Assembly (NCBI GenBank): GCA_014860585.1
Contig: JACZJL010000134.1
Span: 32,272 to 96,271, forward strand
DNA from: Bacteroidales bacterium
GTDB lineage: Bacteria; Bacteroidota; Bacteroidia; Bacteroidales; 4484-276
Reading direction: 5' to 3'
DNA length: 64,000 nucleotides
The notes under the pieces were generated by a model. It made no database searches. It was given only the letters and a program-made list of their open reading frames with translations, and was not told where the DNA came from. Below, in pieces: positions 43,205 to 51,234 of the stretch. A program made the translations under genes and the position numbers. Within the stretch, counting starts at the first letter, position 1; each line of letters begins with the position of its first letter.

Positions 43205-44253
43205 GGTATTCCGACAACATGAAGATGATTGCCGGTTTACTTTTCATTCTTTTAATACCGGTTATACTGCATTCGCAGGACTATTCAGAAGGAAAGGCAT
43301 CACCATTATTTCAATCACATGAAATCGTTCACCTGTCGATCAAAGCTGATTTAAAAACATTACTTTCTGACATAGATGACGAAAGGGAACAGCACCCTGC
43401 AATACTTGAATATGTTGAAAATGAAGACACAATCAGGTTGGACGTTCAACTCAGAACCCGTGGTAACTTTCGCCGAAAACCTGACCAATGCTCTTTCCCA
43501 CCATTGAGGCTAAATCTTAAGAAAAAGCAGGTGGAAGGAACTATATTTGAAGGTATTGACAAAATAAAAATTGTAACTCATTGCAGGCCAAATCAAAAAA
43601 GATACCAACAGTATCTGATTCGGGAGTACCTTGTTTATCGTGCTTTTAATTTGGTAACTGATACCAGTTTAAGAGTGAGGCTGGCATCCATCACTTATTT
43701 GGATACTTCAAATAACAATGAAAAAGAGGAGAGCTTCGCAATTCTAATTGAGCCTGATGAAGCTTTCGAAAAAAGGTTTAATGCCAGGAGAAGCGATCAA
43801 AAATATCTATTCCCTGACAGTACAAGTTATGTCCACATGGGTAAGTTGGCGTTTTTTCAGTACATGATTGGAAATACTGACTATGCCGTTACCACGCAAC
43901 ACAATATTATGTTATTCACATTAAATTCTGATCAGCCACCCTACTCAATTCCTTACGATTTTGACTGGTGTGGTGCAGTGAATACCCATTATGCAGTTCC
44001 ACTGCCAAGGTTCGGAACGCAAAACGTCACCGAAAGAATCTATCGCGGGCAATGCCGGTCAATGGAGGAGTTTATGCAAATTGCTGCATTTTTCAATAGC
44101 AAAAAAGAAGATATTTTTAATTTGTACAACGATTATCCCTTGCTAAGCAAGAGAGAAAAACGTGAACTTTTACACTATTTTAAAGGTTTTTATGATGTCA
44201 TAAACGACGAGCGTCAAATAAAAGTTGAACTACTCGAAAATTGCCTGAAATAA
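43201..44253 (+). CDS. CotH-like secreted protein (putative atypical kinase)
   Basis: 350 residues. A signal peptide ends near residue 26 (HSQ/DYS). The mature protein resembles the spore-coat CotH kinase fold: LRTRGNF (R87, G88, N89), FPPLRLNLKKK (basic phosphate-binding strand, residues 99-109), QYLIREYLVYRAFN, FFQYMIGNTDYAV (N225 and D227) and PYDFDWCGAVN (D253 and D255), the latter two matching the catalytic and metal-binding acidic residues of CotH. No CotH name can be assigned with certainty. It is translated with DUF4956 and followed by a phosphoesterase, so a phosphorylation pair is conceivable. Confidence 0.65.
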   Translation: MRYSDNMKMIAGLLFILLIPVILHSQDYSEGKASPLFQSHEIVHLSIKADLKTLLSDIDDEREQHPAILEYVENEDTIRLDVQLRTRGNFRRKPDQCSFPPLRLNLKKKQVEGTIFEGIDKIKIVTHCRPNQKRYQQYLIREYLVYRAFNLVTDTSLRVRLASITYLDTSNNNEKEESFAILIEPDEAFEKRFNARRSDQKYLFPDSTSYVHMGKLAFFQYMIGNTDYAVTTQHNIMLFTLNSDQPPYSIPYDFDWCGAVNTHYAVPLPRFGTQNVTERIYRGQCRSMEEFMQIAAFFNSKKEDIFNLYNDYPLLSKREKRELLHYFKGFYDVINDERQIKVELLENCLK

Positions 44254-44299
44254 TAGTCATGATAAAAATGATCCCCAGATAAACTTCCAGTACTTTCCT

Positions 44300-45916
44300 A
44301 TGAAATTGATGACTTTAACCATCTTTATTCTTTTTTTGATTATCTCTGTTTCTGGAAAAGAAAACGAAATCGTTTCTGAAAAGGAGGTCTTGCACGCTAT
44401 TGCAAAAGGAAATACAATGGTGGTTGAGCAGTTTGTAAAGCAGGGCAATGATATCAATGGATTTTATCATCGATCAGAGACCACCCTGCTTAATTATTCG
44501 GTTAAAAGAAAATCAATGCAGGTTTTTAACCACCTGCTCGCACTTGGTGCTGATCCGGATATGCCCAGTCAGGGTTTGACTCCTATAATGCACGCTATCA
44601 GACATGGTGAAATGTCTATGATACATCGTTTGCTCAGAATTGGGGCGAATATTGATGCCACAGCAAAAGGAGGGCAGACTGCACTGATATATGCTGCAAA
44701 ACTTGGTAAATTTGAATTTGTCAGGACATTAATTGAATGGGGTGCAGATGCAGAAATCCGGAATAACAGAAACCAATCAGCACTTGACATTGCCAACCTG
44801 AGTAACCAGCTTGAAATAGCTGTCTATTTGGTCAAAATCATTGAACTGAGGCATCTTTTTGCAGGATTGCCTGTTGAAAGTGACGGTCCACACATCGAAT
44901 GGGCAAATGATACCATGGTCAGGATGTTTTACATGATTACAGACATTGTTAGAAAATACCCCGTACTACATTGTGATTTTTTTCCTGCTACCGGCGAAAC
45001 TATTGTTCTCAAAGGATTTGCAGGAGATCCAAAGGATTATTATTTGATCAAAAATAAAGACCCTGACAACTGGGATTTTCAAAATGTAAGTAAAGTGCTT
45101 GCTTTGGGTGACATCCATGGTCATTATAGTGCTTTTAAAAAATATTTGATTCAGAACGGGGTAATTAACGAAAACCTGGATTGGACCTATGGTGATGGTC
45201 ATCTCGTATTATTGGGCGATCTCTTTGACCGTGGGGATCAGGTGACCGAAAGCCTGTGGCTAATTCATCAACTTGACATCAAGTCGAGGCAGCACGGAGG
45301 CAGAGTCCATATGATACTGGGTAATCATGAAGTGATGGCTATGATTAATGATATTCGTTATATCAGTCGTAAATACAAACAGTTCTCAAACTACTTTTCG
45401 AGAGAATATGCCGATTTTTACAACAGGAAAACGGAATTGGGTTTGTGGCTCCGAAACAAAAGTGCAGTGGTCAGAATCAATGATTGCATCTTTTCTCATG
45501 CCGGTATTTCATCAGAGATCATTAAACACAAATTTACAATCCCGCGGATTAATTTTTTATTGCAGAATTTTCTTGCAAATGATCCCCAGTCGCCAAACAG
45601 GTTTCCAAAAGAAACAAATATTATTCTTGGTAAATGGGGACCACTCTGGTATCGTGGTTTTTTGTATGATTTTCCTGACGTAGCTTTAATAACACAGGAT
45701 GAGGTGAATGATGTCCTGAAAACAATGGAAGGATCGAAGTTAGTTATTGCACACTCACATGTCGAAACCATCTCCGCCATGTACAATAACGCTGTCATCG
45801 CCATTGATGTACCGGTTCATAAAAGTGAAGTGATTTCGGAGGGTTTGCTTATCGAAAACGGGAAATATTACAGACTGCTCCATAATGGAGAAAAGATACT
45901 GTTGTTAGATAAATAA
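44300..45916 (+). CDS. Secreted ankyrin repeat-metallophosphoesterase fusion
   Basis: 538 residues. A signal peptide (cleavage near residue 19) is followed by about four ankyrin repeats (residues 27-170: NHLLALGADPDMPSQGLTPI, HRLLRIGANIDATAKGGQTA, RTLIEWGADAEIRNNRNQSA). A calcineurin-like phosphoesterase domain follows (about 262-510) with all metal motifs: GDIHGH (near 269), GDLFDRGD (near 306), GNHEVMAM (near 339), FSHAGIS and IAHSHVE. This is the PPP-type pattern, suggesting a protein or small-molecule phosphatase in the periplasm. Ankyrin repeats are unusual as an N-terminal partner. Third gene of the DUF4956 operon. Confidence 0.88.
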   Translation: MKLMTLTIFILFLIISVSGKENEIVSEKEVLHAIAKGNTMVVEQFVKQGNDINGFYHRSETTLLNYSVKRKSMQVFNHLLALGADPDMPSQGLTPIMHAIRHGEMSMIHRLLRIGANIDATAKGGQTALIYAAKLGKFEFVRTLIEWGADAEIRNNRNQSALDIANLSNQLEIAVYLVKIIELRHLFAGLPVESDGPHIEWANDTMVRMFYMITDIVRKYPVLHCDFFPATGETIVLKGFAGDPKDYYLIKNKDPDNWDFQNVSKVLALGDIHGHYSAFKKYLIQNGVINENLDWTYGDGHLVLLGDLFDRGDQVTESLWLIHQLDIKSRQHGGRVHMILGNHEVMAMINDIRYISRKYKQFSNYFSREYADFYNRKTELGLWLRNKSAVVRINDCIFSHAGISSEIIKHKFTIPRINFLLQNFLANDPQSPNRFPKETNIILGKWGPLWYRGFLYDFPDVALITQDEVNDVLKTMEGSKLVIAHSHVETISAMYNNAVIAIDVPVHKSEVISEGLLIENGKYYRLLHNGEKILLLDK

Positions 45917-45994
45917 TTAATGAAACCGGGATGAAGGCCAATGATTGTCAACCTTCAGGGTAAAATTATTTGAAAGAATCTACAAAAATCGCCG

Positions 45995-46134
45995 TAATGG
46001 ACATTATTAATGATTTTTTTTGGAGCATGTTGTCTAATGGACATTTTTAATGGTCTTTATTTTTAGTTTTTGGGTTATTGTAAAGCTAATATTAGAAAGA
46101 ACTTCAACACCTTTTATCATTATAATGTCCATTA
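45995..46134. repeat. Repeated TAATGGACATT motifs
   Basis: TAATGGACATTATTAATG (45995-46012) recurs as TAATGGACATTTTTAATG (46035-46052), exactly 40 bases later, and the reverse complement core TAATGTCCATTA follows at 46123-46134. The intergenic region (45917-46155) has no ORF. The direct-plus-inverted layout resembles a protein-binding array or the remains of transposon ends; no transposase is nearby. Confidence 0.55.
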
Positions 46135-46155
46135 AGCCTCAATGTTGAATTTCAA

Positions 46156-47121
46156 TTATAAATACTTCCCATCCACTAAAAAATTCGTTACATAATCTGA
46201 AACCCCCTCTTCTAATGTGTGAAATGGTTTGGTGTAACCATAGCTGCGAACTTTCTGCATATGGGCTTCAGTAAAATACTGATACTTGTCGCGAATATCT
46301 TCAGGAGTGTCGATAAATTCGATGACCGGCTCCCTGCCAAGAGCATAAAAAACAGCCTTTGCCAGATCGAGAAATGATCGTGCCTGGCCGGTTCCCAGGT
46401 TGTATAAACCGGATTGATGCCTGTTTTCCATGAAATAAGTCAACACATCCACGACATCTTTCACAAATACAAAATCACGCAATTGCTTTCCATCTTCAAA
46501 ATCGGGATGGTGTGACCGGAACAGCTTCATTTTGACGGTTTTGCTGATTTGATGAAAAGCATGGAAAACGACAGATGCCATCCTGCTTTTATGATACTCA
46601 TTGGGGCCATAAACATTGAAGAACTTAAATCCAGCCCAGAAAGGAGGGGTTTTGTCTTGTGAAAGAACCCATTTATCGAAGTTGTTTTTTGATTCTCCAT
46701 AAGGATTGAGCGGCTTTAACTGAGGCACGATATCATGACGGTCTTCGTAACCGTGCTCACCCAAACCATAAGTTGCGGCCGACGAAGCATAGATCAGTGG
46801 GATCTGATGTTCAGTGCATTTTTGCCAAACCATTTTGGAGTAATTCAGGTTGAGTTTGTCAAAAACCGATGGATCAAATTCTGCCGTATCGGTGCGCGCG
46901 CCGATATGAAATATAAATTCTACCTCCTTGTAATGCACTTCGAGCCAATCGCCAAACAAATCGCGGTGAATGCGCAATATACATTCTTTCTCATGCAGAT
47001 TCGCCATTTTATCCTCTCTCGAAAAATCATCCACAATCACCAGTTGGTTCAAACCAAGTTGATTGAGCCTGCCAACCAGCACACTGCCGATAAATCCTGT
47101 TGCGCCTGTAACTATGATCAT
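46156..47121 (-). CDS. hldD: ADP-L-glycero-D-manno-heptose 6-epimerase
   Basis: 321 residues, SDR superfamily. The N-terminus MIIVTGATGFIGSVLV binds NADP; DDFSREDKMANL, HIGARTDT and YGESKNNFDKWVLSQ (catalytic YxxxK) are HldD signatures, followed by KFFNVYGPNEYHKSRMASVV. It converts ADP-D-glycero-D-manno-heptose to the L,D form used in LPS inner core. It starts 4 bases after the amidotransferase lipoprotein gene ends, so the two are cotranscribed. The GT9 gene at 11.7 kb could use its product. Confidence 0.92.
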   Translation of the reverse strand: MIIVTGATGFIGSVLVGRLNQLGLNQLVIVDDFSREDKMANLHEKECILRIHRDLFGDWLEVHYKEVEFIFHIGARTDTAEFDPSVFDKLNLNYSKMVWQKCTEHQIPLIYASSAATYGLGEHGYEDRHDIVPQLKPLNPYGESKNNFDKWVLSQDKTPPFWAGFKFFNVYGPNEYHKSRMASVVFHAFHQISKTVKMKLFRSHHPDFEDGKQLRDFVFVKDVVDVLTYFMENRHQSGLYNLGTGQARSFLDLAKAVFYALGREPVIEFIDTPEDIRDKYQYFTEAHMQKVRSYGYTKPFHTLEEGVSDYVTNFLVDGKYL

Positions 47122-47125
47122 CTTT

Positions 47126-47911
47126 TTAATCTTTAAATTTTATTGCTTCTTTTATAAATCGCTCAGCGATCGGCGTTGATAGTACGCTCAGCGTATCCAT
47201 CCGCTCCGGATGCCATTGTACTCCGAGTAAGAACGGATTGTTGATGGTATCAGCCCAGCCTATTGATTCGATGACACCATCTTCCGAAACAGCCAGCACT
47301 CTGAGTTTGTCTGCAAGCCGCTCAACAGCCTGGTGATGGTTGCTGTTTACAACTTCTTTATCCACGCCTGAGATATTGCTAAGCAGACTTTTAGGAAAAA
47401 CCAGTACGGAATGATAACAGTTTTTCCAGTCTTCCTGCTGATGAACGATCGTTGAGTTCAAATCTGAAGGGATGTCCACGTATAAAGTGCCTCCCAATGC
47501 AACATTAAGAATTTGTTGCCCACGGCAAATGCCCAAAACCGGCACTTCTCGCTCCATGGCCAGTTCAATCAACCGGAATTCGAGCGTATCCCTCACCAGG
47601 TTAAATTCGCCACACCTTGCAGTATCCTCTTCCTTTCCATACCGTCCGGGATAAACATCATCACCACCGGTTAGTAAAAGCCCGTGACATTGCTTGAAAA
47701 CCAGTTCAACCGAATCGTTTGAAAGTTCATTCATCGCCAGCAGTTCAGCCTCCGGTGCGATGCGCCCGAGCCATTCCAGGTAGTTATTCGTTTCTGGTTT
47801 TCCCGAGACATAAGAAACAGCAATTTTCAAAGGTTTCTCTACTCTGCTGCAGGCTGCAAACAGGATGGATAACACCAACAACACAATCAAAATAAATACG
47901 GGATTTCTCAT
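47126..47911 (-). CDS. Gamma-glutamyl-gamma-aminobutyrate hydrolase family lipoprotein (peptidase C26)
   Basis: 261 residues. A lipoprotein signal peptide ends in lipobox FAAC (C21). The class I glutamine amidotransferase-like domain has the nucleophile in GICRGQQILNVALGG, and VQWHPE supplies the catalytic His and Glu; GLLLTGGDDVYPGRYG binds substrate. Family members such as PuuD hydrolyse gamma-glutamyl bonds. The lipid anchor places this copy in the envelope, which is unusual for PuuD-like enzymes; it may act on gamma-glutamyl peptides. Its own promoter (47937-47944) and divergence from valS set it apart. Confidence 0.88.
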   Translation of the reverse strand: MRNPVFILIVLLVLSILFAACSRVEKPLKIAVSYVSGKPETNNYLEWLGRIAPEAELLAMNELSNDSVELVFKQCHGLLLTGGDDVYPGRYGKEEDTARCGEFNLVRDTLEFRLIELAMEREVPVLGICRGQQILNVALGGTLYVDIPSDLNSTIVHQQEDWKNCYHSVLVFPKSLLSNISGVDKEVVNSNHHQAVERLADKLRVLAVSEDGVIESIGWADTINNPFLLGVQWHPERMDTLSVLSTPIAERFIKEAIKFKD

Positions 47912-47936
47912 AAAGTTAAATTCATCAATTGGAGGC

Positions 47937-47944
47937 CAAAAGTA
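47937..47944 (-). promoter_or_regulatory. -7 element of the C26 lipoprotein-hldD operon
   Basis: The minus strand reads TACTTTTG, an exact TAnnTTTG match, 26 bases before the start codon at 47911. Confidence 0.55.
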
Positions 47945-48044
47945 GAGAAATTTTCCCTTAGCAATAGTAAGAGTCCAGATGATGAAATCTTAGTTAACAT
48001 TACCAAAATTACATCGCGCACAATCCCCCTACAAAATAACTTTC

Positions 48045-48052
48045 TATTTTTG
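48045..48052 (+). promoter_or_regulatory. -7 element of the valS promoter
   Basis: TATTTTTG, an exact TAnnTTTG match, 33 bases before the valS start at 48085. No T-box-like leader is seen. Confidence 0.55.
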
Positions 48053-48084
48053 CACTCATTTCTAAAACTGAAATCTTACTGATT

Positions 48085-50724
48085 ATGCAAATCGCATCAA
48101 AATACGACCCTTCGCAGGTTGAAGACAAATGGTACAAGTGCTGGATGGATAAAGGTTACTTCAGGTCGGTGCCCGACGACCGTGAACCTTTCTGCATTGT
48201 AATACCGCCACCCAACGTTACCGGAGTGCTGCACATGGGACACATCCTCAACAACACGCTGCAGGATGTGCTGGTGCGCCGTGCCCGGATGCAGGGCAAA
48301 AATGCCTTGTGGCTGCCCGGCACCGATCACGCTTCTATTGCAACAGAAGCCAAGGTCGTGGAGAAACTCAAAAAAGACGGCATCGACAAGAAAAACCTAA
48401 GCCGTGAGGAGTTCCTTCAACACGCCTGGGAATGGAAAGAGAAACACGGTGGAATCATCCTTGAGCAGTTGAAGAAACTGGGCGCCTCCTGCGACTGGGA
48501 GCGCACCAGGTTTACGATGGATGAAGACCTGTACGGATCAGTGATTGATGTGTTTATTGACCTGTACAACAAGGGGTTAATTTATCGAGGTGTACGCATG
48601 GTCAACTGGGACCCTCAGGCGCTCACCGCGCTGTCGGATGAGGAAGTCATTTACCGCGAAGAGAATTCAAAACTCTATTACGTCCAATACAAGGTGGATG
48701 GATCCGAAAACGAATGGATAACAATTGCCACCACACGCCCTGAGACGATTTTAGGCGATACGGCTGTATGTGTCAATCCTGCCGATCCGAGGTTCAGCGA
48801 TCTTGTAGGAAAAAATGTGCTGGTACCGCTGATCAACCGCCCGGTGCCTGTTATCCAGGATGCCTATGTGGATATGGAATTCGGAACAGGTTGCCTGAAG
48901 ATCACCCCGGCGCATGACCTGGCTGACTATGAAATCGGGTTGCGGCATAAGCTGGATGTGATCGATATTTTTAACGACAACGGCTCACTCAGCGCCGCGG
49001 CTCAGCTTTACATTGGCGAAGACAGGATGGATGTCCGCAAAAAGATTGTTGTCGACCTCGAAAAAGCCGGTAACATGGTGAAGATTGAGGATTACAAAAA
49101 CAAAGTCGGCTACTCGGAGCGCACCCACGTACCCATTGAACCCAAGCTTTCGCTACAGTGGTTTCTCAAAATGCCCGAGCTTGCCAAACCTGCACTGGAT
49201 GTGGTAATGGACGACACCATCCAGTTTTATCCGAAAAAATTCAAAAACGTTTATCGTCACTGGATGGAAAATGTACGCGACTGGTGCATTTCGCGACAAC
49301 TATGGTGGGGACAGCGCATACCGGTGTATTATTTGCCCAACAATGAAATGGTGGTGGCTAAATCGCTGGACGAAGCGTTTAAAATTGCCAAAACTGCATT
49401 TCCCGAACTTACTGACCTCAAGCCTGAACACCTGCGCCAGGATGAGGATGTGCTCGACACCTGGTTCTCCTCCTGGCTATGGCCGATCTCGGTTTTCGAC
49501 GGAATCCGTTATCCCGACAATCCTGACATCAAATATTACTACCCGACCAACGACCTCGTAACTGCTCCCGAAATTCTCTTTTTCTGGGTAGCCCGTATGA
49601 TCATGGCCGGGCTGGAGTACCGTAATGAAATTCCGTTTAAAAATGTTTACCTCACCGGTATTGTCCGCGACAAACAAGGTAGAAAGATGTCGAAATCGCT
49701 TGGCAATTCACCCGACCCCATCGAACTGATGACCAAATATGGCGCTGATGGTACCCGCGTCGGAATGCTGCTGACTTCACCTGCCGGCAACGATCTTCCG
49801 TTTGACGAAAGCCTTTGTGAACAGGGGCGCAATTTCGCCAACAAAATCTGGAACGCTCTCCGGCTCGTCAATGGCTGGCAGGTTGATGATTCCATCCCGC
49901 AACCCGATACCAGTAAAATTGCTGTGGAATGGTTTGACAACCGTTTTAATGAAACGCTCAGCCTGATTGATGACCATTATGCCAAATTCCGTATCTCTGA
50001 TGCGTTGATGATCACCTATAAACTCATCTGGGACGACTTTTGCTCCTGGTACCTCGAAATGATCAAGCCCGGATACGAAAAACCCATTGACCGGGAAACC
50101 TTCGACGATACCATCCACCTTTTCGAAAAACTGATGAAAATTCTTCATCCGTTCATGCCATTCCTCACCGAAGAAATCTGGCATTTGCTAAAGGACAGAA
50201 AAACCGAGGATTGCATCATGGTTGCCGAATGGCCTTTAAAGCACCGCATTAAACACAAAATTTTGGAACAGTTCGAATTTGCCAGGGATGTCATCATTGC
50301 CGTGCGCTCTATCCGTGCCGAGAAGAACATCCCCATGAAGCAACCCCTCGACTTTTATGTAAAGAAAAACCTCAACCAAAATCCAGATACCACATTCGAC
50401 GGCCTGGCTGCTAAACTTTGTAACCTGACAGGAATCTATTACGTCCTTGAAAAAGTGGACAATGCCATGTCGTTTGTGGTAAAATCAACCGAGTTCTATA
50501 TTCCGCTCGGCCATGTGGTTGATGTTGACAAGGAGATTCAGAAACTGCAGGAAGAGTTGGAATACACCAGGGGTTTCCGAAACTCAGTAGCGAAGAAACT
50601 CAGCAACGAGCGCTTTGTGAGTGGCGCCCCTGCCGACGTAGTCGAAAAAGAGCGCCAGAAAATGACTGATGCCGAAAATAAAATCAATGTTATCGAACAG
50701 CAGATTCTCGCATTGAAGGGATAA
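48085..50724 (+). CDS. valS: Valyl-tRNA synthetase
   Basis: 879 residues, class Ia. The N-terminal [13 protein letters not shown] has the HIGH motif (HMGH); [17 protein letters not shown] and [12 protein letters not shown] mark the editing domain; [14 protein letters not shown] is the KMSKS loop (534-538). An anticodon-binding domain follows and a C-terminal coiled-coil (about 800-879) is typical of ValS. It charges valine on tRNA-Val in the cytosol. It is divergent from the amidotransferase gene across 173 bases, and downstream genes begin after a 246-base gap. Confidence 0.97.
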   Translation: MQIASKYDPSQVEDKWYKCWMDKGYFRSVPDDREPFCIVIPPPNVTGVLHMGHILNNTLQDVLVRRARMQGKNALWLPGTDHASIATEAKVVEKLKKDGIDKKNLSREEFLQHAWEWKEKHGGIILEQLKKLGASCDWERTRFTMDEDLYGSVIDVFIDLYNKGLIYRGVRMVNWDPQALTALSDEEVIYREENSKLYYVQYKVDGSENEWITIATTRPETILGDTAVCVNPADPRFSDLVGKNVLVPLINRPVPVIQDAYVDMEFGTGCLKITPAHDLADYEIGLRHKLDVIDIFNDNGSLSAAAQLYIGEDRMDVRKKIVVDLEKAGNMVKIEDYKNKVGYSERTHVPIEPKLSLQWFLKMPELAKPALDVVMDDTIQFYPKKFKNVYRHWMENVRDWCISRQLWWGQRIPVYYLPNNEMVVAKSLDEAFKIAKTAFPELTDLKPEHLRQDEDVLDTWFSSWLWPISVFDGIRYPDNPDIKYYYPTNDLVTAPEILFFWVARMIMAGLEYRNEIPFKNVYLTGIVRDKQGRKMSKSLGNSPDPIELMTKYGADGTRVGMLLTSPAGNDLPFDESLCEQGRNFANKIWNALRLVNGWQVDDSIPQPDTSKIAVEWFDNRFNETLSLIDDHYAKFRISDALMITYKLIWDDFCSWYLEMIKPGYEKPIDRETFDDTIHLFEKLMKILHPFMPFLTEEIWHLLKDRKTEDCIMVAEWPLKHRIKHKILEQFEFARDVIIAVRSIRAEKNIPMKQPLDFYVKKNLNQNPDTTFDGLAAKLCNLTGIYYVLEKVDNAMSFVVKSTEFYIPLGHVVDVDKEIQKLQEELEYTRGFRNSVAKKLSNERFVSGAPADVVEKERQKMTDAENKINVIEQQILALKG

Positions 50725-50891
50725 GGAGTTTGTTGTTCATTGTGATCGGAAAAAAGACCAGCCAATTTTCAAGTTGTTGGATTTGTGAAGTTTTTGATCC
50801 ACCTTGACTTTCCATCCCTGAAACGGTTGATCAGTTTTATATTTCCGAATGTTCTAAGAATTGAGACTCTTCTTCGGTTGAAACGGATTAA

Positions 50892-50920
50892 TTTGGGTTT
50901 AAAAATTTACTCTACTTTCG
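50892..50920 (+). promoter_or_regulatory. Probable promoter of the DUF4834-YfhO operon
   Basis: TTTG (50892-50895) and TACTTTCG (50913-50920, one base off TAnnTTTG) are 17 bases apart, near the Bacteroidota promoter pattern, about 50 bases before the DUF4834 start. Confidence 0.45.
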
Positions 50921-50970
50921 CAGTCTGATTGGTTAATCACCTGATTTTTTACTTAAATATTTGATTGTAA

Positions 50971-51213
50971 ATGAGATTATTGGTCATTGTCCTGGTATTT
51001 TTTTATGCGTTTTACCTGCTGTCGAAATACATTTTCCCCTACCTTTTAAAAAGATACATCCAAAAAGCCCAGCGCCAGTACAACGAAAAACGCGAAACCA
51101 GGCGGCCTGAAGGTGATGTAAGTGTGAATTACGTACCACCCAAAGCCGGAACGAACAAATACAACCCTGAAACGATTGAAGATGTTGATTTTGAAGAGAT
51201 AAAAGAAAAATAA
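50971..51213 (+). CDS. DUF4834 family small membrane protein
   Basis: 80 residues. One N-terminal transmembrane helix (LLVIVLVFFYAFYLLSKYIF) is followed by a basic/polar cytoplasmic tail ending in acidic residues (TIEDVDFEEIKEK). It matches the small DUF4834 proteins typical of Bacteroidota. It is 21 bases upstream of the YfhO-like gene, so probably the first gene of that operon. Function unknown. Confidence 0.85.
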   Translation: MRLLVIVLVFFYAFYLLSKYIFPYLLKRYIQKAQRQYNEKRETRRPEGDVSVNYVPPKAGTNKYNPETIEDVDFEEIKEK

Positions 51214-51234
51214 TCACCTGAAAAATCTATTTTG

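Noticed and set aside
49777..50184. 135-codon minus-strand ORF inside valS
   Set aside because: Antisense to a highly conserved aminoacyl-tRNA synthetase.
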